DNA of 64,000 nucleotides. It comes from Lachnospiraceae bacterium C6A11 (GTDB taxonomy: Bacteria; Bacillota; Clostridia; Lachnospirales; Lachnospiraceae). The stretch lies in assembly GCA_000702245.1 (NCBI GenBank), contig JNKY01000015.1, positions 171,672 through 235,671 on the forward strand, written 5' to 3'. Shown here piece after piece: positions 8,302-17,605 of the stretch; the stretch's first letter is position 1; each line of letters opens with the position of its first letter. The notes under the pieces were generated by a model, which was given only the letters and a program-made list of their open reading frames with translations, searched no databases and had not been told where the DNA came from. The position numbers were made by a program, and so were the translations under genes.

Positions 8302-9852
8302 ATGTATTCAGGTGATACGATATGTGCGATCGCGACCGGAATGGCCGGATCGGGAATAGGTATTATCAGGGTGAGCGGAGATCGGGCGATCGAGATCTGC
8401 GACCGTATTTTTGTCGGCAGGAAGAAGGTGTCCGAGATGGAGACCTTTACGGCGGCGTACGGTCATATCGTTGATCCGGCCGTAATTGAGGAAAATACGT
8501 CTGATGAGGGCTTCGACGGAGATAACGGTCATGTATCTGCTGAGAGCGGAATAAACAATCGTAAGATGCCTGATATGAAGGAAGCCGTGATTGACGAGGT
8601 TGTTGTGCTCGTCATGAAGGCGCCACATTCATATACGACGGAAGATACGGTGGAGATCGACTGCCACGGCGGCGTATTTCTTATGGAAAAGGTGCTGGGG
8701 CTGCTTGTCCGCGAGGGTGCGAGAGTTGCGGAACCGGGCGAGTTTACGAAGAGAGCCTACCTGAACGGAAGGATTGACATGTCCGAGGCCGAGGCGGTCA
8801 TGGACGTGATAAATGCGGAGACCGAGAGCGCGCTTTCGGCATCTGTCGGCCAGCTCCGCGGTGACTTAAGAGAAAAGATAGCTTCCATCAGGGAGGAAAT
8901 ACTATATAATACAGCTTATATCGAATCTGCGCTGGACGATCCGGAGAATTACAGTCTGGATGGATTCAACGAGAAGCTGGCGGAGAGCGTGGAGAGGATA
9001 GACGGCGAGGTGAAGCGCCTTGCTCAGAGCTTTGATGAAGGAAGGATAGTCAGGGAAGGCATCAGGACAGCCATAATCGGCAAACCGAATGCCGGAAAAT
9101 CATCCGTTCTGAATATGCTTCTCATGGAAGAGAGAGCGATAGTTACCGATGTCGCGGGAACCACAAGAGATACTCTTGAAGAATACGCGCGGCTTTCGGG
9201 CGTGCTCCTGAAGCTGATCGATACGGCGGGAATACGCGAGACCGAGGATAAGGTTGAGAAGATAGGCGTTGATAAGGCGCAGGAAAATATAAAGGCTGCC
9301 GATCTGATACTTTTTGTTGCGGACGGCGCAAGACCGCTGGATGACGACGACAAGAGGATAATCAGAAGCCTTGCGGGCAAGAAGGTTATCACGCTCATTA
9401 ATAAGGAAGATCTGCCGGTTGCAATTAATAGAACCGAGCTGGATGCACTGCTGAAGGAAGTATTTTGTGGGGAGACACTGGATTTGACTGATGGCAAAAC
9501 AGTTTCAGCGGATGCCAAAAGAAATACAACTGAACCACACATCCTGACAATTTCCGCAAAGGAAGGACAGGGTAGAGATGAACTGGCTGCTCTGATAAAG
9601 GAAATGTTCCTGGCCGGTGAGGCAAAGGGCAACAGCCAGATAGTTATATCAAATGAAAGACACAAGAACGCACTTTACGATGCGTCGCAGGCTCTTGGCA
9701 GAGTTAAAGAAAGCCTGGAAAACGGACTGCCGGAGGATTTTTATACGATAGATCTGATGGCGGCTTACGAATCTCTCGGTCTGATCACCGGAGAGACCCT
9801 TGCAGACGACCTGGCAGACAAGATATTTGCTGAGTTCTGTATGGGCAAGTAA
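8302..9852 (+). CDS. mnmE: tRNA modification GTPase MnmE
   Basis: A 516-residue MnmE, the GTPase that works with MnmG to place the (carboxymethyl)aminomethyl group on uridine 34 of certain tRNAs. The N-terminal folate-binding domain begins YSGDTICAIATGMAGSGIGIIR. The G domain has GKPNAGKSS (about 259), DTAGIRETED and the NKED specificity loop. The C-terminus ends EFCMGK, matching the catalytic Cys motif near the end of the family. It is about 55 residues longer than usual because of two polar insertions, residues about 61-92 and 387-413. GGAG lies upstream of the ATG. mnmG follows after 103 bases, the usual pairing. Confidence 0.97.
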   Translation: MYSGDTICAIATGMAGSGIGIIRVSGDRAIEICDRIFVGRKKVSEMETFTAAYGHIVDPAVIEENTSDEGFDGDNGHVSAESGINNRKMPDMKEAVIDEVVVLVMKAPHSYTTEDTVEIDCHGGVFLMEKVLGLLVREGARVAEPGEFTKRAYLNGRIDMSEAEAVMDVINAETESALSASVGQLRGDLREKIASIREEILYNTAYIESALDDPENYSLDGFNEKLAESVERIDGEVKRLAQSFDEGRIVREGIRTAIIGKPNAGKSSVLNMLLMEERAIVTDVAGTTRDTLEEYARLSGVLLKLIDTAGIRETEDKVEKIGVDKAQENIKAADLILFVADGARPLDDDDKRIIRSLAGKKVITLINKEDLPVAINRTELDALLKEVFCGETLDLTDGKTVSADAKRNTTEPHILTISAKEGQGRDELAALIKEMFLAGEAKGNSQIVISNERHKNALYDASQALGRVKESLENGLPEDFYTIDLMAAYESLGLITGETLADDLADKIFAEFCMGK

Positions 9853-9955
9853 TATATAAGTGCAGATAAAAATGAATGCTGCATGACAAGTACAGAAATA
9901 ATCTGCGTGATATGGTACGAATAATGCAGAATGAATAGATGATACGGAGAAAACG

Positions 9956-11953
9956 ATGGCAGTAGTTGAGGAAAAATACGATATAGTTGTTGTAGGTGCG
10001 GGCCATGCGGGCTGCGAGGCGGCTCTTGCCGCTGCAAGGATGGGCTTTGAGACTATCCTTTTCACAGTTAGCATGGACAGCGTTGCTCTTATGCCCTGCA
10101 ATCCGAATATAGGCGGAAGCTCGAAGGGGCATCTCGTAAGAGAGATAGATGCTCTCGGTGGAGAGATGGGCAAAAATATCGACAAGACCTATATTCAGTC
10201 GAAGATGCTAAATGTTTCGAAGGGTCCTGCCGTTCATTCACTCAGAGCGCAGGCGGATAAGGTTGAATACACAAAGCAGATGCGCCTCACTCTGCAGAAT
10301 GAGGAAAAACTTACACTTCGCCAGCAGGAGGTCAGCGAGCTGATCGTTGAGCCGATTGAAAGTGCAGCGGAAACAACAGCAGACAATGCAGCCACAGACG
10401 GTGAGAGTACATCAGCCGGCAGCAAGAACAGAGTTGTCGGTGTAAAAACAGTTTCCGGCGCCATCTACCATGCGCGTGCAGTTATTCTCTGCACAGGCGT
10501 TTATCTGAAAGCAAGATGCATCTACGGCGATACCATTCAGTACACCGGACCAAACGGACTTATGGCTGCGAACCATCTGTCGGATTCTATGGCTGAGTCG
10601 GGCATAGGCATCAGAAGGTTCAAGACCGGAACCCCGCCAAGAATCGATAAGAAGTCGGTTGATTTCTCGAAGATGTCTGAACAGAAGGGCGACGAAAGGA
10701 TAGTTCCTTTCTCCTTCATGAACTGCGAGGAGGACATCAGAAGAGAGCAGATATCATGCTGGCTTACCTATACCAATGAAGAAACTCACGAGATAATCCG
10801 TGAAAATATAGATCGTTCGCCACTGTATTCGGGCGTTATCAAGGGCACGGGCCCGAGATACTGTCCGTCGATAGAGGACAAGATCATGAAGTTCCCGGAT
10901 AAGGACAGGCACCAGCTCTTCCTCGAGCCGGAGGGCGAGTTCACCAACGAGATGTATCTCGACGGAATGCCTTCTTCCATGCCGGAGGACGTTCAGTACA
11001 GAATGGTCCACACCGTTCCGGGTCTCGAAAATGCGAAGATCGTGCGTAACGCTTACGCAATAGAATACGACTGCATAAACGCGGTAACCTTAAAGCCATC
11101 CCTCGAGTTTAAGGTGGTTTCCGGACTCTTCTCTGCAGGACAGATCAACGGAAGTTCGGGATACGAGGAGGCAGCGGCACAGGGACTTATGGCCGGCATC
11201 AACGCAGCAAGGCTGCTTCAGGGTAAGGAGCCTGTGGTTCTTAAGCGTTCGGACGGCTATATCGGAGTTCTGATCGACGACCTTGTGACTAAGGAAACAA
11301 AAGAGCCGTACCGTATGATGACCAGCCGCGCCGAGTATAGACTTCTTCTCAGGCAGGACAATGCGGATCTGCGTCTCACGGATATAGGACACGATATCGG
11401 ACTTATAGATGATGAGCGCTACAGCTGCTTTGCGGCCAAGCGCAGATACATAGAAAGTGAGGTTGCGCGCCTCGATACAATAACTGTCGGAGCCAGTAAA
11501 AAGGTTGCGGAATTCCTTGAAGCGCATGGAAGTACTGCACTTAAAACAGGAAATACGCTTGCAGAGCTTGTCAGAAGGCCGGAACTTTCGTATAATTGTA
11601 TTTTAGAGTTGGATACTGACAGGGAAACAGCAGCTGCGGAGCTCCTTTCTTCGATGACAGAGATCGAGCAGGAATACTGCAGGAGACATATGCGCGAGAT
11701 CACCGAGCAGATTGATATTTCCATCAAATACGAGGGATATATCAGAAGACAGGAGGATCAGGTTTCCCACTTCCTGAAGATGGAAGGACATAAGATCCCT
11801 GCGGATATTGATTACGATCAGGTAAGAAATCTTCGCGTGGAGGCAAGGCAGAAGCTTAAGGATGTTAGGCCGGAAACAATAGGCCAGGCGTCCCGTATAT
11901 CAGGCGTTTCGCCGGCGGACGTATCCATGCTGATGCTGTATTTGAAGAAATAA
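9956..11953 (+). CDS. mnmG: tRNA uridine-34 modification enzyme MnmG (GidA)
   Basis: A 665-residue FAD enzyme, partner of MnmE. The dinucleotide-binding site [19 protein letters not shown] is at residues 12-30, followed by [34 protein letters not shown] and [18 protein letters not shown] are also family signatures. Residues about 130-161 are a Ala/Thr/Ser-rich insertion absent from most MnmG proteins, which explains the length above the usual 630. Gene order mnmE-mnmG is conserved in bacteria; here rsmG does not follow on the same strand. Confidence 0.97.
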   Translation: MAVVEEKYDIVVVGAGHAGCEAALAAARMGFETILFTVSMDSVALMPCNPNIGGSSKGHLVREIDALGGEMGKNIDKTYIQSKMLNVSKGPAVHSLRAQADKVEYTKQMRLTLQNEEKLTLRQQEVSELIVEPIESAAETTADNAATDGESTSAGSKNRVVGVKTVSGAIYHARAVILCTGVYLKARCIYGDTIQYTGPNGLMAANHLSDSMAESGIGIRRFKTGTPPRIDKKSVDFSKMSEQKGDERIVPFSFMNCEEDIRREQISCWLTYTNEETHEIIRENIDRSPLYSGVIKGTGPRYCPSIEDKIMKFPDKDRHQLFLEPEGEFTNEMYLDGMPSSMPEDVQYRMVHTVPGLENAKIVRNAYAIEYDCINAVTLKPSLEFKVVSGLFSAGQINGSSGYEEAAAQGLMAGINAARLLQGKEPVVLKRSDGYIGVLIDDLVTKETKEPYRMMTSRAEYRLLLRQDNADLRLTDIGHDIGLIDDERYSCFAAKRRYIESEVARLDTITVGASKKVAEFLEAHGSTALKTGNTLAELVRRPELSYNCILELDTDRETAAAELLSSMTEIEQEYCRRHMREITEQIDISIKYEGYIRRQEDQVSHFLKMEGHKIPADIDYDQVRNLRVEARQKLKDVRPETIGQASRISGVSPADVSMLMLYLKK

Positions 11954-12026
11954 CAGCAGGGCCGGGCTGTATCGCAAATCGGCCGATAAGCTACATCTAA
12001 GACTGCACATCAAGAGGTGACAGAAG

Positions 12027-13013
12027 TTGAACTACGTTGTATTTGATCTTGAATGGAATCAGAGCCCTTACGGGCAGAGCGGAGAGCATCCAAGGATGCC
12101 GTTCGAGATTATAGAGATAGGCGCGGTCAAGCTTAATGACCGTTTCGAGATTATAGATGAATACGAGAGTCTGATCAGACCGAAGCTTTATAAGAGGCTT
12201 CACAGGTCCATCAAGCCGATGCTCAACTACACCGAGGAGGATCTGAAGGACGGCAAGAGCTTCAAGGATGCCTGCTCAGGATTCCTTGAGTGGTGCGGCG
12301 ATGACTATGTTTTCTGCACCTGGGGCTCGTCGGATCTGTATTATCTTCAGAATAATATGGACTTTTACTACATGGACAAGCTGGAGTTTCCGCTCAGGTT
12401 CTACAACATCCAGCAGATCTATGCGGACATGTATGATGAAGAGGGCAAGATAAGCAAGCTTGAGAAAGCCTGCTCAGAGCTTCAGATAGCTGAGGAGGAG
12501 CCTTTCCATTCGGCTGTGAACGATGCACGCTACACTGCGAGAGTCCTTGCGAAAATACGCCCGGACGACCTGGAGGAGCGCTACACCTTCGATCTTTACA
12601 GACATCCGAAGCGTAAGGAGGAGGAGATAGTTGAGAAGCACGCAGGTGTGCTTGAGAGGATCTCGTCTGAATACGATTCAAAGCAGCATGCCATGGATGA
12701 TAAGGATCTTCTGGTGATCAGGTGTGCAAAGTGCGGACGCCGCTGCGCGAGAAAGATCAAGTGGTATCAGTCGGGTTCGAGCACCTCGGTTGCTGTGGGA
12801 AGATGTATCTACCACGGATATATGCTTTCGAAGATAAAGCTCAAGGCTGCAGGCGGAAGCGACGACAATGTATTTGCGCTTAAGAAGACGGAAAAGGTCG
12901 ATAAGAAGACGGTTGAAGAAGTAAAAGCACGTCAGGTCGAGCTTAGAGAAAAGAGAAAACAGAAGAGACACGAGCAGTCTCAGAGGAAAAAGAAAAACCG
13001 CGATGAGGAATGA
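12027..13013 (+). CDS. DEDDh exonuclease-domain protein
   Basis: A 328-residue protein with an RNase T/DnaQ-type exonuclease domain at its N-terminus: VVFDLEWNQ carries the first Asp-Glu pair, CTWGSSDLYYL the second Asp, and HSAVNDARYTARVL the His and final Asp. This gives the full DEDDh set over residues 1-175. The C-terminal half has a possible zinc-binding pair (CAKCGRRC) and ends in a basic Lys/Arg-rich tail, which suggests nucleic-acid binding. The start is TTG 12027 with AGAGGTGA upstream. Substrate unknown; RNA or DNA 3' trimming is expected. It converges on rsmG with a 6-base gap. Confidence 0.85.
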   Translation: MNYVVFDLEWNQSPYGQSGEHPRMPFEIIEIGAVKLNDRFEIIDEYESLIRPKLYKRLHRSIKPMLNYTEEDLKDGKSFKDACSGFLEWCGDDYVFCTWGSSDLYYLQNNMDFYYMDKLEFPLRFYNIQQIYADMYDEEGKISKLEKACSELQIAEEEPFHSAVNDARYTARVLAKIRPDDLEERYTFDLYRHPKRKEEEIVEKHAGVLERISSEYDSKQHAMDDKDLLVIRCAKCGRRCARKIKWYQSGSSTSVAVGRCIYHGYMLSKIKLKAAGGSDDNVFALKKTEKVDKKTVEEVKARQVELREKRKQKRHEQSQRKKKNRDEE

Positions 13014-13019
13014 TCTCTG

Positions 13020-13730
13020 TTACAGAGGATTCTTCTTCGCGGTTCCTGCTTTGCGAGGGTACGCCTTAGGCGTAGCCTTTATTTTTTTGATCACTATGAA
13101 GCTTCTCGTGATATCCGTGCCCGGGAGGGTGTATTCGTAGATACTGCTCTTACCTCCTCCGAGAACCGAGATAGCGTGAGCGGCTTCTTCAAGCTCCTTC
13201 TCTGCTTCCGGTGTCTTGTAGCAGATGAGATAGCCGCCTTCCTTGAGGAACGGCAGGGTGTATTCTGCGAGCACCGGCAGAGCGGCAACGGCTCTTGAAA
13301 CAACTATTTCAAAGCGTCCGCGGAGCTCCGGTTTTCTTGCGGCATCCTCAGCTCTGTCGTGGATGGCAGTGATCTTCTTAAGTCCGAGGCTGTCAGTCAC
13401 TTCCTGAAGGAAGAGCACTCTCTTATTCAGCGAATCGAGGAGAGTGACGTTCGTATCCGGAAATGTGATCTTCAGCGGTATTCCCGGGAAGCCCGCACCG
13501 GTTCCGACATCAAGTATCTTAGCCTTCTTGCTGAACTCCGGCACAGCAGCGGCAACAGAAATACTGTCCACAAAGTGTTTAAGTATTACTTCGTCCTTCT
13601 CTGTGATCGCGGTGAGGTTCATGACCTTGTTCTTCTCCACCAGCATATGATAGTAGCTGTCGAAGGCCGAAAGCATCTCCGGAGTAAGCTTGATATTCAT
13701 TTCATTTGATAGTTGCAATAATTTGTCCAT
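13020..13730 (-). CDS. rsmG: 16S rRNA (guanine-527-N7) methyltransferase RsmG
   Basis: A 236-residue SAM-dependent methyltransferase. The SAM site VGTGAGFPGIPLKI is at about 75-90, preceded by LKHFVDSISVAA and followed by SRAVAALPVLAEY, all family hallmarks. A basic C-terminal tail (KKIKATPKAYPRKAGTAKK) is typical. It usually follows mnmG on the same strand; here it is on the opposite strand behind a DEDDh exonuclease gene, pointing to a local inversion or relocation. Confidence 0.96.
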   Translation of the reverse strand: MDKLLQLSNEMNIKLTPEMLSAFDSYYHMLVEKNKVMNLTAITEKDEVILKHFVDSISVAAAVPEFSKKAKILDVGTGAGFPGIPLKITFPDTNVTLLDSLNKRVLFLQEVTDSLGLKKITAIHDRAEDAARKPELRGRFEIVVSRAVAALPVLAEYTLPFLKEGGYLICYKTPEAEKELEEAAHAISVLGGGKSSIYEYTLPGTDITRSFIVIKKIKATPKAYPRKAGTAKKNPL

Positions 13731-13922
13731 GACTATATAATACTAAAACTGCGGCATATTTCAATATAAAATTAAGTGGCAAGGCTTCAAAACCGCTTTG
13801 AAGCGCGCTTCTATATTACATTAAGAAAAAATTCTGTTTTACTTTTTGGGGATATGTGTTATTATCTTCAATGATTTATGTAAGAAAATGAACAAAAAAT
13901 ATAAATAAGAGGACAATAAATC

Positions 13923-15410
13923 ATGAAAATTCAGAGGCTTGTCGGCTGTATCCTTGCGGGTTTACAGTTCGTTATTTCGGCTTTACTTGTATTTTTCCTT
14001 ATAAGAACACACGTAGTTCCATCAAAATATATCATTATGGGCGGCATCATACTCGGCCTGCTTCCGATATGCTTTATCGCTATGCAGCTGAGGAAGGTTT
14101 CGGGAATCATAGCCAGCGTTATGTCGGTGCTCCTTATCGGTATCATGGTATTTGGCATCATCAAGGTTAACCAGGCAAACAAGATGATGGATTCGGTAAC
14201 CGGTAATAAGACCGAGGTCGAGGTTGTTAATGTTTATATAGCTGCAGACGATCCTGTTGATTCTATCAATCAGGCGGTTGAGAAGGGCTACAAGTTCGCA
14301 ACCATCGACAATATCAACAATGAAGCTGTCAGAGAGACTCTGAAGGAGATCGGCAGCAGCTCATCAGGTCCTGTAGATACTATCAAATACGAGTCAGTCG
14401 TTCAGGCTGCAGAGGCATTCCTCAGTGGTGAGGTTAAGGGTATGATCGTCAGCACAGGCGATATCAGTATCCTTGAAGGACAGGAGGAATACGAGCACTT
14501 CTCTAAGCTCCTCAAGATAATCCTTGAGAAGAAGATCGAGAAGGAAGTTGAGAAGGAAACAACGAAGAGAACTGACAGAACCAAGGCTGATAAGCAGAGA
14601 TTCTGTGCATATATCAGTGGTATCGATACTTACGGCGATGTTACACTTAAGAGCCGTAGTGACGTTAACGTTATCGCTGTTATAAACTTCGAGACACATA
14701 CTATCCTGCTTCTTTCTACACCACGTGATTTCTATGTAAATCTTGCGTTTGAGAGCGAGCCGCTCGACAAGCTGACACATGCCGGTAACTACGGTATCGA
14801 GATGTCGATGGCAACACTTGAGAACCTTTATGATATTGACCTTGATTATTATATCCGTGTAAACTTCACCGGATTCGTAAATATCATCGATACCCTGGGC
14901 GGTGTTGATGTTGAGTCTGAGTATTCGTTCACATCACAGCTTGATGACAGCGGATATTCATATGTAGCAGGAACAAACCACCTGTCAGGTGAGGCGGCTC
15001 TTTACTTTGCAAGAGAGCGTTACAGCTTCACAGAGGGTGACAGACAGAGAGGCAGAAATCAGATGGCCGTTATTGAGGCTGTTCTTAAGAAGCTTATGTC
15101 TTCAGAGCTTCTGAACAATTTCTCAGATCTCATGTCTCAGATGAAGGATTGTTTCCAGACAAATATGACCAAGTCTGAACTCGGAAACCTTGTTCAAACA
15201 CAGCTCGAGGATGGTGGGAAATGGAACATCGTACAGTACAGTGTTACAGGTACTGATTCATCTAGCTATTGCTATTCACTTGGTTGCGAAGCATATGCTA
15301 TGATCCCTTATACAGATACAGTTGAGTATGCGTCAGATCTTGTTAAGCGTGTACTTAAGGATGAAGAAATAACTCAGTCGAAGATCGACAGTGAAGCTCC
15401 ACAGCACTAA
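13923..15410 (+). CDS. LytR-CpsA-Psr (LCP) family cell-wall polymer ligase
   Basis: A 495-residue membrane protein. Three hydrophobic segments occupy residues 5-100, then an extracytoplasmic accessory region (about 100-225), then the LCP catalytic domain. Signatures are TILLLSTPRDFYVNL, GNYGIEMSMATLENLYDIDLD, FVNIIDTLGGVDVE and ALYFARERYSFTEGDRQRGRNQ, which include the Arg and Asp residues that bind the polyprenyl pyrophosphate. The family transfers secondary wall polymers from a lipid carrier to peptidoglycan. It is followed 14 bases later by a nucleotidyltransferase gene, which fits a surface-glycan operon. Confidence 0.93.
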   Translation: MKIQRLVGCILAGLQFVISALLVFFLIRTHVVPSKYIIMGGIILGLLPICFIAMQLRKVSGIIASVMSVLLIGIMVFGIIKVNQANKMMDSVTGNKTEVEVVNVYIAADDPVDSINQAVEKGYKFATIDNINNEAVRETLKEIGSSSSGPVDTIKYESVVQAAEAFLSGEVKGMIVSTGDISILEGQEEYEHFSKLLKIILEKKIEKEVEKETTKRTDRTKADKQRFCAYISGIDTYGDVTLKSRSDVNVIAVINFETHTILLLSTPRDFYVNLAFESEPLDKLTHAGNYGIEMSMATLENLYDIDLDYYIRVNFTGFVNIIDTLGGVDVESEYSFTSQLDDSGYSYVAGTNHLSGEAALYFARERYSFTEGDRQRGRNQMAVIEAVLKKLMSSELLNNFSDLMSQMKDCFQTNMTKSELGNLVQTQLEDGGKWNIVQYSVTGTDSSSYCYSLGCEAYAMIPYTDTVEYASDLVKRVLKDEEITQSKIDSEAPQH

Positions 15411-15424
15411 TCGGAGGTAGGAAA

Positions 15425-16351
15425 ATGTCAGAAGTTAAAAAAGGACCTGTGCTGGTTGTTATGGCGGCAGGCATGGGAAGCCGTTTCGGCGGACTCAAAC
15501 AGATAGCTGATGTTGACGGAAGAGGACATGCACTTATAGACTATTCGGTATATGATGCGGCAGTTGCCGGTTTCGAAGAGGTTGTATTTATCATACGTGA
15601 GGATATCGCGGATGATTTCAAGAATGCAGTTGGTAACAGGATAGCAGCAAAGCTTCCTGTAACATACGTTTATCAGTCACTTGATATGATCCCTGAAGGA
15701 GTTTCGGTTCCTGCAGACAGGAAGAAGCCTTGGGGTACGACCCACGCTATCTGGTGCTGCAGAGAGGTTCTTAAGGGAAGAGATTTCCTTACAATAAATG
15801 CAGATGATTTCTACGGCAGACAGGCCTTCGTTGATGCGATCAACTTCTTCAACGAGAAGGCAGCTGACAATGTTTACGGAATCATCGGTTACAATGTTGT
15901 AAGTACTCTGAACGAGAAGTTCACCGTTTCAAGAGGAATCTGCGCAGTTGATGAGAATGATATGCTGAAGAGGATCGACGAGCGTAAGGAGATCAAGCTT
16001 GAGGCAGGTCGCGGATATTTTACTGTTGACGGCGGTGTTACCTATAATCTTGTTCCAAATGATGCAGTTGCTTCAATGAATATGTGGGCCTTCAGACCTG
16101 ATTTCACTGAGGATCTTGTGGTTAATTTCGAGAAGAGACTTAAGGAAGGCATAGAGAAGGAGCCACTTAAGTTTGAGGAGACACTTTCCGATGCTGTTCA
16201 GAATATACTTGAGCGTAACGCAGGCAGCGTGAAGATTGTCAGAACTGACGCAAAATGGTTTGGAATGACCTATCGCGAGGATGTTGAGCAGGTTAAAGCT
16301 GAGCTCGACGCGCTTACAGCCGAAGGAGTTTACCCGGAGGGGAATTGGTAG
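15425..16351 (+). CDS. Sugar-nucleotide type nucleotidyltransferase
   Basis: A 308-residue NTP-transferase family protein. VVMAAGMGSRFGGLKQI at residues 10-27 is the nucleotide-binding signature, and FLTINADDFYG supplies the metal-binding Asp. The family joins a nucleotide to a sugar phosphate or similar alcohol phosphate. GGAGG lies 8 bases before the ATG. The close spacing to the LCP gene suggests it supplies an activated precursor for wall glycan; the substrate cannot be read from sequence. Confidence 0.85.
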   Translation: MSEVKKGPVLVVMAAGMGSRFGGLKQIADVDGRGHALIDYSVYDAAVAGFEEVVFIIREDIADDFKNAVGNRIAAKLPVTYVYQSLDMIPEGVSVPADRKKPWGTTHAIWCCREVLKGRDFLTINADDFYGRQAFVDAINFFNEKAADNVYGIIGYNVVSTLNEKFTVSRGICAVDENDMLKRIDERKEIKLEAGRGYFTVDGGVTYNLVPNDAVASMNMWAFRPDFTEDLVVNFEKRLKEGIEKEPLKFEETLSDAVQNILERNAGSVKIVRTDAKWFGMTYREDVEQVKAELDALTAEGVYPEGNW

Positions 16352-16352
16352 A

Positions 16353-16609
16353 GCTACCGAGCGAGCGAAGCGAGCGACGTAGTCCGAACGAAGTGAGGAT
16401 ACGGCGTACGAAGTACGCCCTGCAGATGAGGATCATCTGCAGATAAGCCTGCGAAGCAGGGTTATGTACAAGAAAGCTACCGAGCGAGCGAAGCGAGCGA
16501 CGTAGTCCGAACGAAGTGAGGATACGGCGTACGAAGTACGCCCTGCAGATGAGGATCATCTGCAGATAAGCCTGCGAAGCAGGGTTATGTACAAGAAAGC
16601 TACCGAGCG
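16353..16609. repeat. 123-bp tandem repeat of GNA-triloop hairpins
   Basis: Two exact-looking 123-base units begin at 16353 and 16476, followed by 11 bases of a third from 16599. Each unit is a string of five hairpins. In unit 1 they are 16353-16383 (GAA loop, GC pairs alternating with tandem G-A mismatches), 16383-16399 (GAA loop, one tandem G-A pair), 16404-16418 (GAA loop, perfect), 16420-16442 (GGA loop, 10-bp arms) and 16448-16460 (GAA loop, perfect). It fills the gap between two forward genes. Confidence 0.95.
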
Positions 16610-16634
16610 TTTGTAAATACAGCGGGGTGTGAGC

Positions 16635-17489
16635 ATGATATGTAAATATTGTGGGAAGGAAATACCCGATAACAGCCAATATTGTGAATTTTGTAATGAA
16701 AGCCTTATCGACAAGATAGTTCTTGATGATAAGGCTCTTATTCGTGCTAAGGAAAGCAGGAGAAAAGAGGAAAGTCCTATATTTATCAGGGCTTATTATA
16801 AGGCGAAGGAATCTGCCGAGGAGAGGAAGCTCCGCCAGGAGAGAGAAGCTCTTGAGGCAGCAAATAAACCGGCTAAGGTTTATACCGGAGATCCGTTCTA
16901 TAAAAAGAAGCAGGCGAGGATACTTGCGGTTATCCTTTCAGGGCTGCCGGCTCTGATGCTCGTGCTCTCTATTTTCCTGAACTGGCAGTATTATGTGATA
17001 AACTCCGGTAAGGGCGTTAAGCAGAGCAGGACGATGAGGGCGATCGTTTCAAACAGCCTTTCAAGGGAGGCAACTTCGGAATACGCGAAGAACAGATCCT
17101 TTGCAAATTATGTGCCGCTTATCTGTATGATAATGCTGATACTTGCAGCGGTATACATTCTGTATCTCGCACTGATCGATCTGTTTCCGGATAAGAAAAT
17201 ACCGAAGGATCCGCTTCTTAAGAGGTTTGGGCTGATCGCAAGGATCATTCCGATCGTTCTGATCATCGCGGCGATAATCATATTTGTGCACTGCAAGATG
17301 TATGTGAATTCAAAGAATGGAATGACAGACTTCCACACCGGCTACTCAAGTCTTATAGGCTACGAGGAAACTGAGCAAGCAAGCTCCGGTAAGGGCTTTG
17401 GACATCTGCTGGCGGTGCTTGCACCGATAGTTTATGTTGGTTCGAAAGTATATATATTTGTTATAAATACTCTTAATGAGGATGATTAA
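16635..17489 (+). CDS. Zinc-ribbon membrane protein
   Basis: A 284-residue protein of unknown function. The start region MICKYCGKEIPDNSQYCEFC is a zinc ribbon. A charged cytosolic stretch (30-95) is followed by about three to four membrane segments (ILAVILSGLPALMLVLSIFL, then YVPLICMIMLILAAVYILYL, IIPIVLIIAAIIIFV and a C-terminal one). ATG 16635 is chosen over GTG 16629 because GGGGTG lies at better spacing. A strong terminator follows directly. Same general type as the proteins at 170 and 60645. Confidence 0.8.
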   Translation: MICKYCGKEIPDNSQYCEFCNESLIDKIVLDDKALIRAKESRRKEESPIFIRAYYKAKESAEERKLRQEREALEAANKPAKVYTGDPFYKKKQARILAVILSGLPALMLVLSIFLNWQYYVINSGKGVKQSRTMRAIVSNSLSREATSEYAKNRSFANYVPLICMIMLILAAVYILYLALIDLFPDKKIPKDPLLKRFGLIARIIPIVLIIAAIIIFVHCKMYVNSKNGMTDFHTGYSSLIGYEETEQASSGKGFGHLLAVLAPIVYVGSKVYIFVINTLNEDD

Positions 17490-17492
17490 AAT

Positions 17493-17527
17493 AAAAGCAG
17501 CGGAATCGTCGTGGTTCCGCTGCTTTT
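17493..17527. terminator. Bidirectional intrinsic terminator
   Basis: A 13-bp perfect stem (17493-17505 with 17515-17527) begins with AAAA and ends with TTTT, so it works for the forward zinc-ribbon gene and could serve the reverse aroA gene ending at 17606. Confidence 0.88.
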
Positions 17528-17605
17528 GTGTGATCATACATCGTATGTTGTGTTGTTTGTTGGTACAAATCGTATGCTGAAATGTTACGAGCAGACAATT
17601 CTGCT

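Noticed and set aside
13014..13060. Imperfect hairpin at the convergence of the exonuclease and rsmG genes as a terminator
   Set aside because: It overlaps both coding ends and lacks a T-run on either side.
16314..16679. Reverse open frame across the tandem repeat
   Set aside because: It only mirrors the 123-bp repeat, giving a duplicated peptide, and has no start signals.
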